From contig NZ_FMHW01000002.1 of assembly GCF_900090325.1 (NCBI RefSeq), positions 3,410,001 through 3,474,000 on the forward strand: DNA of 64,000 bases, read 5' to 3'. The stretch is from Micromonospora pallida (lineage in GTDB: Bacteria > Actinomycetota > Actinomycetes > Mycobacteriales > Micromonosporaceae). The position numbers and the translations under genes were made by a program. Below the pieces are notes generated by a model. That model saw only the letters and a list, made by a program, of their open reading frames with translations. It made no database searches and had not been told where the DNA came from. How positions within the stretch are numbered: position 1 is the first letter of the stretch; every line of letters begins with the position of its first letter. Shown here piece after piece: positions 1 through 8,158 of the stretch.

Positions 1-429
1 CAGCCAGGCGCCGACGACCGCAGGCACTGCGAAGAGGGGAAACCGCCGGCTCACCCGTTCCCCGAGCAGCGCGGCGGCCAGGACGATCGCCAGCGCTGGT
101 TGCAGCTTCTGCAACACCTGCGGGGTGATCGGGTCGCCCAGCCGGAACGCGGCGGTGAACAGCGTCGTGGCCAGCGCCGAGGAGCCGGCTCCGATCACCA
201 GCACGGCCAGCTTCGTCCGCACGGAGCAGCGGGCGAGGGTTCGTAGGGCCGAGATCAGCCAGGGCGACACCAGGAGCACGAGGACGACGTGTTCGGCCAG
301 GACCACGCTCAGCGCCGGAAGCTGCTGGGAGAGCGGTTCCCGCAGCAGGCCGGAGAAGCCCCAGAGGCTGGCGGCGACGGCGACCAGCCAGGTGCGGTCG
401 CTGGAGGCGCGGCTGGCGATCGGGATCAT
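1..429 (-). CDS. EamA/DMT-family membrane transporter, N-terminal part
   Basis: This gene runs off the left edge of the window; 143 residues from the ATG at 429 are visible. The translation is strongly hydrophobic, with a first membrane segment around residues 12-30 (WLVAVAASLWGFSGLL), more apolar stretches, and the LGDPITPQVLQKLQPALAI and ALLGERV signatures typical of the end of an EamA domain. The family contains ten-helix drug/metabolite exporters of varied substrate. It lies 53 bases downstream of the CofC gene on the same strand and may be the last gene of the catabolic operon, possibly exporting or importing a pathway compound. The substrate cannot be told from sequence. Confidence 0.8.
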   Translation of the reverse strand, partial: MIPIASRASSDRTWLVAVAASLWGFSGLLREPLSQQLPALSVVLAEHVVLVLLVSPWLISALRTLARCSVRTKLAVLVIGAGSSALATTLFTAAFRLGDPITPQVLQKLQPALAIVLAAALLGERVSRRFPLFAVPAVVGAWL

Positions 430-482
430 CGTGTCCTTTCCGGGGCGGTGGGGCACCGACCTGTGGGCCGGTGTCGCTTTGA

Positions 483-1145
483 TCAGTGTCGGGCGGCGGA
501 CGGGGTCGGCTGGTCGGCGGACGGTGACCCGACCCACGAGCGGGTCGCCCCGCCGAGGCGGTCGGTCCCGAGCAAGAGCAGGTGGGCGACGGTGTCCACG
601 TCCCGCCGCAGCCCGGGCGCGGTCACCGGGAGATCGTGATAGCCGTCGGCGAGGAACCGGCGGCGAGAGTCGGGGCCGAGGAAGGGCCGGAACTCGCCGG
701 GATCGGTGAGTGTCACCATGGTGGTCCCGGTGCCGTCGGCGTCCGAGACGATGGACCGTGGGTGGGATCCGGCCGCCGTCAGCGCCGCGTCGAAGTCCGA
801 GGGCTGTGCGCCGGCAAGATCGGCCATGGCGACGGCCAACCGCGCGTCGGGGAGCGCCTCCCGGGCGACGATGAGCGCGGTGAGGACTTCCCGGTTCAGG
901 TCTGGCCCGCAGGTGGTGCCGGCGACGACGGCGCCGGCGGCCAACGCCGCGCCGACCACCTCCGGGTCGGTCGCGGCGACGACGACGGCACACACCCGAC
1001 GGGCACGCGTCAGCCTGCCCACGACGTCGAGCAGCATCGCCCGGGCCAGTGCGCTCCGTTCGGAGACGTCGAGACCGACGCATCTGGTCTTGGCCGCCGC
1101 GAAGGGCTTTGCCGGTACGACCACCACCCACGAGCCGTCCGTCAT
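483..1145 (-). CDS. cofC: CofC/FbiD-type guanylyltransferase (coenzyme F420 biosynthesis)
   Basis: The 220-residue protein matches the 2-phospho-L-lactate / phosphoenolpyruvate guanylyltransferase family, which makes the GPP-type intermediate transferred to Fo during F420 synthesis. Visible motifs are PAKPFAAAKTR (residues 11-21, nucleotide-binding loop), GPDLNREVLTAL (80-91), MADLAG (107-112) and DADGTGTTM (135-143). In actinobacteria the substrate is probably phosphoenolpyruvate (FbiD activity). The ATG overlaps the stop of the upstream C-N hydrolase (ATGA), so it is translationally coupled to a catabolic operon instead of sitting with fbiA/fbiB. It may be a second copy boosting cofactor supply for the neighbouring LLM enzyme; that role is inference. 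Confidence 0.85.
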   Translation of the reverse strand: MTDGSWVVVVPAKPFAAAKTRCVGLDVSERSALARAMLLDVVGRLTRARRVCAVVVAATDPEVVGAALAAGAVVAGTTCGPDLNREVLTALIVAREALPDARLAVAMADLAGAQPSDFDAALTAAGSHPRSIVSDADGTGTTMVTLTDPGEFRPFLGPDSRRRFLADGYHDLPVTAPGLRRDVDTVAHLLLLGTDRLGGATRSWVGSPSADQPTPSAARH

Positions 1146-1972
1146 GCGTCGGGTTCCATCCTGGTCAGCCGGCCGTACAGCTCGGGTCGCCGGTCGCGGA
1201 GGAAGGGGCGTCGACGGCGGGAGAGGTCGACGAGGCTCAGGTCCACCTCGGCCACCGCCACGTCGTCGCGGTCGTCGGCGGTCTGGGCGAGCACGTCACC
1301 GTTGGGGCCGTACACCGCGCTGAGTCCGAAGTAGTCCTTCACGCCCTCGGTGCCGACCCGGTTGGCGCAGATCACGAAGAGCCCGTTGAACACGGCGTGA
1401 GCGCGCAGCTCCAGCTGGAACACCTCACGCATCGGGGCGCTCGCCGAGGCGACCGGGACGCAGAGCACCGACCCGCCACGTAAGGCGACGATGCGGCTCA
1501 GCTCGGGGAAGTGCCGCTCGTAGCAGATGATGGTGCCGACTCCGGTCTCACCGGTCTGGACCACTTCCGGCTCGGCGCCGCCCGGTTGGAAGTAGAACTT
1601 CTCGGGGAAGCCGTTGGAGAACGGCAGGTGCGACTTGCGGTACACCGACCTGAGTTCGCCGTCGACGTAGGTGCAGGCGGTGTTGTGGTACACCCCCGGC
1701 ACCTGCCCCGCCTCGAAGATCGACGAGACGATGGTCATCCGGTGCCGCTTCGACCGCTCGGCCGCCATCCGGTTGGACGGGCCGTCGAGTTCCTCGGCGT
1801 ACTGGAAGTAGTCGAGGTCGGGCTCCGGCTGGACGAACGGCACCGCGAACAGCTCTGGCAGGAGCAGGATCCGAGCGCCCTGGGCGGCCGCGTCGTCGAT
1901 CAGGTCGGCGGCCCGGCCGATCGTCTCGGCCCGGTCGTCGGTGGCGCGAAGTTGCAGGGCGGCGAGTCTCAC
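1142..1972 (-). CDS. Carbon-nitrogen hydrolase (nitrilase superfamily), beta-ureidopropionase-like
   Basis: The 276-residue protein carries the nitrilase-superfamily triad Glu40 (LLLPELF), Lys113 (YRKSHLPF) and Cys150 (IICYERHFPE). Family members hydrolyse amide or N-carbamoyl bonds; the CYE-F-PE pattern is common in N-carbamoylputrescine amidases and beta-ureidopropionases. The GTG start overlaps the preceding gene's stop (GTGA), and its own stop overlaps the CofC start. With a dihydropyrimidinase in the same cluster, hydrolysis of an N-carbamoyl-beta-amino acid to the free amino acid, CO2 and ammonia is the most economical guess. A second, different hydrolase of this superfamily is at 7328-8158. 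Confidence 0.85.
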   Translation of the reverse strand: MRLAALQLRATDDRAETIGRAADLIDDAAAQGARILLLPELFAVPFVQPEPDLDYFQYAEELDGPSNRMAAERSKRHRMTIVSSIFEAGQVPGVYHNTACTYVDGELRSVYRKSHLPFSNGFPEKFYFQPGGAEPEVVQTGETGVGTIICYERHFPELSRIVALRGGSVLCVPVASASAPMREVFQLELRAHAVFNGLFVICANRVGTEGVKDYFGLSAVYGPNGDVLAQTADDRDDVAVAEVDLSLVDLSRRRRPFLRDRRPELYGRLTRMEPDA

Positions 1973-2664
1973 GCGGGGACCTTTCCGACAGCCGGGGCCA
2001 GGCCGGTCAGAGCCAGGCCGGAACGGGTCTTGTACCGCTTGTTCACGCTGATCAGTACTGCGGTCAGCGGTTCCAGTTGCCGGGCCAGGCGCAGCCGGCC
2101 GGCGTCGAGGGCGCGGCCGCCCGTCACGTCGGCCGCGAGGGCCATCACCCGTTCCTTGGCAGCGATGTCGTCACCGCAGACCAGGACGTCCTCGTGGCTC
2201 AGGTCCGCCTCCGGGTCGAGCAGGAGGGGGGCGGCCAGGTGGTGGAATGCCCCGACCACGGTGGCCGAGGGGACGAGTTCGGCGGCCTCCTCGGCAGCGC
2301 TTCCGGCCAGGACGTTACGGCCGTACGGCCCGAAGCGGTCGAAGCTCAGCGGGTTGACGCAGCTGATGACGATCTTGCCGGCCATCGCACGCGCCAGGCT
2401 GGTCACCAGTTGGGCGTGTCCGTCGTACGGCACGGCGAGCAGCACGATGCCGGCGCTCTCCGCAGCCGCCAGGTTCGCCGCACCGGTGATCCGGGCAACG
2501 CCGGCCTGCTGGGCCAGCTCCTCGGCGGCGGCCGTGGCCCGCTCGGCGTCACGTGATCCGAGGACGACCTCGTGTCCGGCGAGCGCCAGGCGGTAGCCCA
2601 GCCCCCGGCCTTGTGGGCCGGTGCCACCGACCACGGCGATGCGGGTGGGAAGGTTTTCTGTCAT
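1969..2664 (-). CDS. NADPH:F420 reductase-like protein (NpdG/Fno family)
   Basis: From the ATG at 2664 the protein has 231 residues. It has an N-terminal Rossmann fold with GGTGPQGRG (13-21) and the NADP-selecting GSRD (36-39), the layout of F420-dependent NADP reductases. The start is chosen over an in-frame ATG at 2718 because AAGGGA lies just upstream and the previous stop is at 2669. These enzymes pass hydride between NADPH and F420, so it would regenerate F420H2 for the adjacent LLM oxidoreductase, as NpdG does in picrate-degrading actinobacteria. Coupled on both sides (4-base gap upstream, GTGA overlap downstream). Confidence 0.85.
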   Translation of the reverse strand: MTENLPTRIAVVGGTGPQGRGLGYRLALAGHEVVLGSRDAERATAAAEELAQQAGVARITGAANLAAAESAGIVLLAVPYDGHAQLVTSLARAMAGKIVISCVNPLSFDRFGPYGRNVLAGSAAEEAAELVPSATVVGAFHHLAAPLLLDPEADLSHEDVLVCGDDIAAKERVMALAADVTGGRALDAGRLRLARQLEPLTAVLISVNKRYKTRSGLALTGLAPAVGKVPA

Positions 2665-2668
2665 CGGG

Positions 2669-3676
2669 TCATCCCTTCGCGGCCTGGGCGAGCCGGGTGA
2701 GGGTCTGTTCCTTGTCACCCAGCGTGGAGATGATCGGGCAGCGCACCCCGGCCTCGTGGTACGACTGCAGCTTCTGGAAGGCGTCGTCGGTGGAGCCGCA
2801 GGCGGTGACGTTCTGCACCAGGCTGTTGGGAACCAACTGCATCGCCCGCTTGATGTCCTCCGGCGTGGCGGGCCAGCCGGCGATCTCCTGCAACCGGTCG
2901 ACGAGTTCGCGCTCCACCCCGCAGTGCTCGGCGATGTGCGGCTGCTGGCAGAGGTAGAGGGTGAGGAAGGCCTTGCACGCGTCGATGGCCTCCTGCGGGT
3001 CGTCGTCGTTGACGCTGCACGCCACGATCTGGGTCAGGTCGATGCCGTCGCGGCCGTCGGTCCGCTTGGCCACCCCCCGCTCGATCGCCTCACGGGCACC
3101 GACCATGTACGACGGGGGAAGCAGGAAGTCCATGTGTACGCCGTCGCTGATCTCGCCGGCGAGTTCGAGCATCCGCGGGCCTACCGCACCGATGTAGATC
3201 GGGATGTCGACCGGCTTGTTCTCGCGGTACATGCTGTCGAAGCGCACGTCCTTCATCTGCACGAACTCGCCGTCGAACGAGACGAGTTCGTTGCGGAAGA
3301 AGGCCTGCAGAACGGTGATGTACTCGCGCATCGACTTGATCGGCTTGGCCAGCGGCTGGCCGACCTTCGTCGCCAGCGGCTCCCACCAGGCGCCGATGCC
3401 CAGGATCGCCCGGCCCGGCGCCACCTCGTCCAGGGTCTTGAAGGTGACCGCCATCAGGGCCGCGTTGCGGCTCTTGTTGTTGACCACACCGGTGCCAATC
3501 TTCACGTTCTTCGTCCTACTCGCGATGATCGCCGCCGGGACGATGCCATCGCGCGCGAGTCGTCCCTCGGCGACCCACACGGACTCGAACCCGTTCTGGT
3601 CGGCGAACTCGGCCTGCCAGTAGGTCTGCTCCAGGCTGAGTCGCTCGCCGACATGGATACCCAGGGGAAGTTTCAT
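2669..3676 (-). CDS. LLM-class F420-dependent oxidoreductase
   Basis: The 335-residue protein is a luciferase-like TIM barrel of the methylenetetrahydromethanopterin-reductase type: VWVAEGR (35-41), IGTGVVNNKSRN (near 61-72), PGRAILGIGAWW (near 88-99), and IPIYIGAVGPRMLELAGEI (near 159-177), the segment that holds the cofactor in F420 enzymes. A GTG at 3679 immediately precedes the chosen ATG; GGAG lies 8 to 11 bases upstream of either. Because an F420 reductase and a CofC gene are co-transcribed, F420 is the likely cofactor. The substrate is unknown; reduction of a pyrimidine, hydantoin or other activated C=C/C=N ring feeding the next-door dihydropyrimidinase is inference from context. Confidence 0.85.
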   Translation of the reverse strand: MKLPLGIHVGERLSLEQTYWQAEFADQNGFESVWVAEGRLARDGIVPAAIIASRTKNVKIGTGVVNNKSRNAALMAVTFKTLDEVAPGRAILGIGAWWEPLATKVGQPLAKPIKSMREYITVLQAFFRNELVSFDGEFVQMKDVRFDSMYRENKPVDIPIYIGAVGPRMLELAGEISDGVHMDFLLPPSYMVGAREAIERGVAKRTDGRDGIDLTQIVACSVNDDDPQEAIDACKAFLTLYLCQQPHIAEHCGVERELVDRLQEIAGWPATPEDIKRAMQLVPNSLVQNVTACGSTDDAFQKLQSYHEAGVRCPIISTLGDKEQTLTRLAQAAKG

Positions 3677-3725
3677 CACTGTGTCAGCTCCGCTCGGTAC
3701 GTGGTGGAGTGTGGGAATCGGTGGG

Positions 3726-5141
3726 TCAGGAGAGGCGCGGCGCGGCGCGGGTCAGGAAGGTTCCCCGGCCGGGGGTGTCGTGCCGGAGGCCGGCCGCGTC
3801 GACCAGGTGCTCACCCCGGGAGAACACGTGTACCGGCTTGCCGGTCACCCGCATGCCCTCGTAGATGTTGTAGTCGGTGCGCATGTGCGAACCCGCCGCC
3901 GTGATCACGTGATCGGCCGCCGGATCCCAGACCACCAGGTCGGCGTCCGCCCCGACGGCGACGATCCCCTTGGCTGGGAAGAGGCCGAACAGCTTGGCCG
4001 GCCGGGTGGCGACCAGGTCCACGAAGCGGCACGGGTCGATCAGCCCGCCAGCCACCCCGGCCTGCCAGAGGACCATCAGCCGATCCTCGATGCCCGGGAC
4101 GCCGTTGGGCACCTTCGGGAAGTAGCCGGGGCTGCGCATCTTCTGCGGCGGCAGGTCGTCGGGCTGGTGCAGGCAGAAGCCGGCGTGGTCGGTGGCGACG
4201 GTGGACAGGGCGCCGGTGGCGAGCATCCGCCACAGGCCGTCCTGGTTGCTGCGTTCCCGGATCGGCGGCGAGCAGACGTACGCGGCGGCGTGCTCCCCGA
4301 GGTCCGCGTAGTCCTCGTAGGCGACGACCAGGTACTGCGGGCAGGTCTCGCCCCACACCCGCGACCCGGCCGCCCGGGCCCGGCTGATCTCGTCGGCCGC
4401 CGCCGCGCTGGAGACGTGCACCACGTACAGCGGTGTACCGATGGTGTCGGCGAGCACGACCGCCCGGTGCACCGCCTCGGCCTCGGACTCGTGCCCATGT
4501 GCCCGCAGGTGGAAGCTCTCGGCTGTCTGGCCGCTGTCCACCAGGCGCCGAACCTCCCGGGCGACCATGTGTCCGTTCTCGGCGTGCACCATCGGCAGTA
4601 CGCCGAGCTCGCGCGCCAGCTCGAAGCCGTCGAGCAGCTCGTTGTCCTCGACCATCTGGCCCGGGTAGGCCATGAAGAACTTCCAGCTGGTGGCGCCCTC
4701 CGTGACCAGCCGACGCAGGTCGTCGAGGACGTCCGGCTGGGCGGCGCGGGGCGGGACGATGGCGTGCAGGCCGACGTCGATCACTGCCTTCGCCGCCGCC
4801 GCGTCCCGTCGGCGCAGGTAGGTGTCGTACAGCGACCGGTCCGGTTCCTTCTTGACGAAGTCGAGGACGGTGGTCGTGCCGCCGCACGCCGCCGCGACGG
4901 TCCCGGTGTGGAAGTCGTCGGCGGTGTGGGTACTGAACCCGTCGACCGGGTACTCCAGGTGTGTGTGCGCGTCGATGCCACCGGGCATGACCAGCTTCCC
5001 GGTCGCGTCGACGACGTGGTCGGCGGTCCAGTCCGGCCCGGCGCCGAGGGCGACGATCCGGCCGTCACGCACCAGCACATCGGCGCGGACCGCCGCATCG
5101 GCGTTGACGACCGTGCCGTTGGCGATCAACGTCGTTGGCAT
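3726..5141 (-). CDS. hydA: Dihydropyrimidinase / D-hydantoinase family cyclic amidohydrolase
   Basis: The 471-residue metal-dependent amidohydrolase has all the expected ligands: DAHTHLE (His59, His61), carboxylated lysine Lys154 in SWKFFMAYPG, His186 in HAENGH, His242 in VVHVSS and Asp318 in ATDHAGF. The lysine context and TTVLDF segment are typical of dihydropyrimidinases rather than dihydroorotases. It opens the ring of dihydrouracil/dihydrothymine or hydantoins to N-carbamoyl amino acids. A strong GGAGGAGAGG precedes the ATG. It lies between the aminotransferase (46-base gap) and the LLM gene (49-base gap), probably in one operon. Substrate preference (pyrimidine or hydantoin) cannot be decided from sequence. 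Confidence 0.9.
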   Translation of the reverse strand: MPTTLIANGTVVNADAAVRADVLVRDGRIVALGAGPDWTADHVVDATGKLVMPGGIDAHTHLEYPVDGFSTHTADDFHTGTVAAACGGTTTVLDFVKKEPDRSLYDTYLRRRDAAAAKAVIDVGLHAIVPPRAAQPDVLDDLRRLVTEGATSWKFFMAYPGQMVEDNELLDGFELARELGVLPMVHAENGHMVAREVRRLVDSGQTAESFHLRAHGHESEAEAVHRAVVLADTIGTPLYVVHVSSAAAADEISRARAAGSRVWGETCPQYLVVAYEDYADLGEHAAAYVCSPPIRERSNQDGLWRMLATGALSTVATDHAGFCLHQPDDLPPQKMRSPGYFPKVPNGVPGIEDRLMVLWQAGVAGGLIDPCRFVDLVATRPAKLFGLFPAKGIVAVGADADLVVWDPAADHVITAAGSHMRTDYNIYEGMRVTGKPVHVFSRGEHLVDAAGLRHDTPGRGTFLTRAAPRLS

Positions 5142-5187
5142 CTCGTACCTCTCCTCCCCGGCGGGCTCCCACCCGTCGTGCCGTTCG

Positions 5188-6543
5188 TCAGCCCTGGTAG
5201 TGCTCGTCGGCGAGGGACAGGACCTCGTCGAGGACGCCGAGCGCGAGATCGATCTCCTCGGCGTTGATCACCAGCGGCGGGGTCAGCCGCAGGACGTTGA
5301 AGTTGGCGGTCAGGTAGACGCCCTGCTGCATCGCGGCCTTGAGCAGGCGGCTGACCGGGGCCGCCGCCGGGCCCTTGGCGTTGAACGGGACGAGCGGCTC
5401 CCGGGTGTCGCGGTCGCGCACCAGCTCCACGCCGTAGAACAGACCCCGGCCACGGATGTCGCCGATGCTCGGGTGGCTCTCCGCCAGCTTGGCCAGGCCG
5501 GCCCCGAGCCGCTCCCCCATTGCCCGCGCGTTCTCCACCACGCCCTCGTCCTGCATGATCCGCAGGGAGGCCACGCCGGAGGCGCAGGCGAGCGGGTGTC
5601 CGGCGTAGGTCAGACCGCCCCAGAACATGTGGTCGCGCAGCCAGTCGGAGATCCGGGCGGAGACCGTCATTGCCCCGAGGGGTACGTAGCCGGAGTTCAG
5701 CCCCTTGGCGGTGGTGAGGATGTCGGGCACGACATCCCAGTGGTCGCAGGCGAACCACTCACCGGTACGGCCGAAGCCCGCCATCACCTCGTCGAAGATG
5801 AGCAGGATGCCGTGCCGGTCGCAGACCTCCCGCAGCGACCGCAGGTATCCGTCCGGCGGGTAGAGCAGTCCGTTCGTGCCGGTGACCGGTTCGATGATCA
5901 CTGCGGCGACCGTCTCCGGGTTCTCGTACTGGAGGATCTCCTCCAGGTGCGGCCCCCCGGAGCAGACCGGGCACGGGTCGGGGTGCCCGGCCGGGCACCG
6001 GTAGGTGTAGGGGTCGAGCATGCGCACCACACCGGTCATCCCCGGCTCGGCCGCCCATCGGCGCGGGTCGCCGGTCAGCGACATCGCGCCCGCCGTGGCG
6101 CCGTGGTACGAGCGGTAGCGGGCGATGATCTTCTGCCGGCCGGTGACGTGCCGGGCCAGTCGGATGGCGTTCTCGTTGGCTGCCGCTCCGCCGGTGGTGA
6201 AGAAGCTCATCTTCAGGTCGCCGGGGGTCAGTTCGGCCATCAGCTCGGCCAGCTCCGCCCGGGAGCGCTCGGCGAAGCCGGGTCCGATGTAGCAGAGTTG
6301 CTCGGCCTGGGCGCGGATGGCCTCGACCAGTCGGGGGTGCTGGTGACCCAGGTTCAGGTTGACCAGTTGTGACTGGAAGTCGAGGTAGCGGCGGCCGTCG
6401 TAGTCCCAGAACCACGATCCGGATCCGCCGGCCACGGGGATGGGGTCGAGCGCGCCCTGCACCGACCAGGAGTGGATGACGTACTCCCTGTCGATTTCTT
6501 TGACCCGCTGGCTGGTCCAGGTGTCGGTGTCGGTGATCGTCAT
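5188..6543 (-). CDS. Class III PLP-dependent aminotransferase (omega-amino acid type)
   Basis: A full-length 451-residue fold-type I aminotransferase. It shows the PLP-phosphate segment TTGGAAANE (116-124), the SYHGATAGAMSLTGD region (145-159), Asp251 in IFDEVMAGFGRTG and the Schiff-base lysine Lys280 in TTAKGLNSGYVPLGA. Family members transfer the amino group of beta-alanine, GABA or other omega-amino acids to pyruvate or 2-oxoglutarate. An unusual Cys-rich insert (C183, C191, C194) lies in the middle of the protein. GGAGG sits upstream of the ATG. In this cluster it would convert beta-alanine or beta-aminoisobutyrate to a semialdehyde for the aldehyde dehydrogenase; that assignment is inference. 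Confidence 0.85.
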   Translation of the reverse strand: MTITDTDTWTSQRVKEIDREYVIHSWSVQGALDPIPVAGGSGSWFWDYDGRRYLDFQSQLVNLNLGHQHPRLVEAIRAQAEQLCYIGPGFAERSRAELAELMAELTPGDLKMSFFTTGGAAANENAIRLARHVTGRQKIIARYRSYHGATAGAMSLTGDPRRWAAEPGMTGVVRMLDPYTYRCPAGHPDPCPVCSGGPHLEEILQYENPETVAAVIIEPVTGTNGLLYPPDGYLRSLREVCDRHGILLIFDEVMAGFGRTGEWFACDHWDVVPDILTTAKGLNSGYVPLGAMTVSARISDWLRDHMFWGGLTYAGHPLACASGVASLRIMQDEGVVENARAMGERLGAGLAKLAESHPSIGDIRGRGLFYGVELVRDRDTREPLVPFNAKGPAAAPVSRLLKAAMQQGVYLTANFNVLRLTPPLVINAEEIDLALGVLDEVLSLADEHYQG

Positions 6544-6571
6544 CGGCTGGCCTCCGTCCCGTCCGGCTGGG

Positions 6572-7135
6572 TCAGTTGCTCTTCAGCTCGGCGCCGAAGG
6601 CGGCGAGCCGGGCCAGCGGGCGTCCGGCGTTCGACGCGGCGCAGACCACGAGGATCTCCCGGGGCCGCGGCACGTCGGCTACCTGGAGGGTCACCGTCTG
6701 GTGGTGCGAGCGGGTCTTGGCGTCCAGCTTGTGCTTGAGCGGGATGTCGATGGGGCTGCCGGGCAGGCCGACCTTCTCGGCGGCGGGCAGCAGTTCGGTG
6801 CCGCCGGCCGGGTTGCGGAAGGCGTTGCCGAAGCGGAGGTTGTGGATCAGCGCCGAGCCGTGCTCGACCTCGCCGTCGATCCCGACGAGCGCCGCCTTGC
6901 CGAACGCCTCGACCTCCTCGCCGAGCAGTTCCACGCAGGCGGGGCCGACCAGGTTGCCGATCTCCTCACCGATCTCGTCGGCGAGGGTGACCAGGTCCTG
7001 GACGTACTCGCTGGGGTAGGGATTCTCGATGACCACGCCGGCGAAGGCGATCCGGTGCACCGGCTGCACCGCCCTGCCGTTCTCCAGTCGCGTCTCTTCG
7101 AGGTGACGGATCAGCTTGCGAACACGGACGCCCAC
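6572..7135 (-). CDS. DUF1185 'amino acid synthesis' family protein
   Basis: The 187-residue protein has the hallmarks of the DUF1185 family: an early R-K-hydrophobic start (VRKLIRHLEE), VENPY-like VIENPYPSEYVQDL, VGKAALVG-like AFGKAALVGIDGEVEHGSALIH and a late PRPREILVV segment. Family function is unestablished despite the database name; members often sit near LLM flavoenzymes and amidohydrolases. Two in-frame GTGs are possible: the first (7141) overlaps the Shine-Dalgarno AAGGAG, the second (7135) is 5 bases downstream of it and is preferred. It is the first gene of the downstream part of the operon, 28 bases before the aminotransferase. Confidence 0.75.
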   Translation of the reverse strand: MGVRVRKLIRHLEETRLENGRAVQPVHRIAFAGVVIENPYPSEYVQDLVTLADEIGEEIGNLVGPACVELLGEEVEAFGKAALVGIDGEVEHGSALIHNLRFGNAFRNPAGGTELLPAAEKVGLPGSPIDIPLKHKLDAKTRSHHQTVTLQVADVPRPREILVVCAASNAGRPLARLAAFGAELKSN

Positions 7136-7327
7136 GATCACTCCTTAGTGGTTCACTGGATGGACCATCGGTTCATATATTGGTTCTGCGGGAAGAGCGA
7201 AGTCAATAGCCTTCAAGGACAGATCCCGGGGCCCGGAGTGCCCGCGCGTCGCCCGATCCCCGCAGGTCACGAAGGACTCCGCCCCCTACCGGCGAGACGG
7301 GCCCCGGCTCAGCTCACGGCCGGTCCG
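7136..7327. promoter_or_regulatory. Intergenic region, probable promoter of the 7.1-to-0.5 kb unit
   Basis: This is the largest gap inside the left catabolic locus (about 190 bases). It holds repeated GGTTCA words at about 7150, 7170 and 7183, a short palindrome ATGGACCAT, and an AT-rich CATATATTGG that could be part of a promoter reading leftward. The word GTGGTTCAC (7148-7156) recurs at 14477-14485 upstream of the transporter operon. A regulator site is plausible but not demonstrated. Confidence 0.4.
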
Positions 7328-8158
7328 TCAATAGACGTAGAGGTCAGTCCGCCGGTCGGCCACTGGCTGGTTGAACGGGTTGTGCAACCGTTCGGCACGC
7401 GAGCCGATCAGGTCCACCTCCGCCAGCAAGAGTTCCTCCCGGTCCGGGCTCGCCGGGCCGGCGAGCGGCCAACCGTCGGGTCCCACGAGGACGGACCGGC
7501 CGACGAACGTCTGCCCCCGCTCGACTCCGATCCGGCTGACCCCGGCGACGTAGCACTGGTTGGAGTGCGCCCCGGTCATGCACATGAGGTTCGCCATCGC
7601 TGGGGCGGTCTCGGGCTGCCCAGGCACCGGCACCCAGTTCGACGGCAACACCACCAGGTCGGCACCCTGCAACGCCGCGCTGCGGAACGTCTCGGGGAAC
7701 CAGGCGTCGTAGCAGATCCCGATCCCGATCCGACCCAGCGGCGTGTCGAAGACCGGGAAGCCTTCCCCGTTACGGTCGTAGATCTCCTTCTCGTCGTTCC
7801 ACAGATGGGCCTTGCGGAAGGTTCCGACATGGCCGGTAGGGCCAAGCAGCACTGCCGCGTTGAAGACCCGGTCCCCGTCCCGCTCGGTGACCCCACCCAC
7901 GATCCACACGTCCAGCTCGGCGGCGAGCCTCGCCCAGGCGGCGACCGTAGGGCCGTCCGGCACCGGCTGGGCATGGTGCGCGGCCTCCGCCCGGTGGGCG
8001 AAGACGTATCCCGCCGAGGCCGCCTCCGGCAACACCACGAGCCGGGCCCCACGGCCCGCCGCCTCCCGGATCCAGTACGAGGTCTTGGCGATGTTCACCG
8101 GGATGTCACCGAAGACCGGCTCCAGTTGGACCCCGGCGAGCAGGAACCTGGTCACCAT
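7328..8158 (-). CDS. Nitrilase-superfamily amidohydrolase, second paralogue
   Basis: The 276-residue protein has the triad Glu45 (VVLPEAA), Lys116 (FRKAHLW) and Cys149 (GICYDAWFPE). It differs clearly from the hydrolase at 1142-1972, so the two probably act on different amides. GDIPVNIAK and NFAAVL-like NAAVLLGPTG segments are typical of N-carbamoyl-D-amino-acid or omega-amidase-like members. The ATG at 8158 lies inside the end of the aldehyde dehydrogenase gene (7-base overlap), so the two are coupled. Upstream in-frame sequence is the shadow of that neighbour and was excluded. Possible role: hydrolysis of an N-carbamoyl or amide intermediate. Confidence 0.85.
   Translation of the reverse strand: MVTRFLLAGVQLEPVFGDIPVNIAKTSYWIREAAGRGARLVVLPEAASAGYVFAHRAEAAHHAQPVPDGPTVAAWARLAAELDVWIVGGVTERDGDRVFNAAVLLGPTGHVGTFRKAHLWNDEKEIYDRNGEGFPVFDTPLGRIGIGICYDAWFPETFRSAALQGADLVVLPSNWVPVPGQPETAPAMANLMCMTGAHSNQCYVAGVSRIGVERGQTFVGRSVLVGPDGWPLAGPASPDREELLLAEVDLIGSRAERLHNPFNQPVADRRTDLYVY

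Noticed and set aside
3681..5267. 528-codon plus-strand frame
   Set aside because: Fully antisense to the dihydropyrimidinase gene, whose catalytic residues are all intact.
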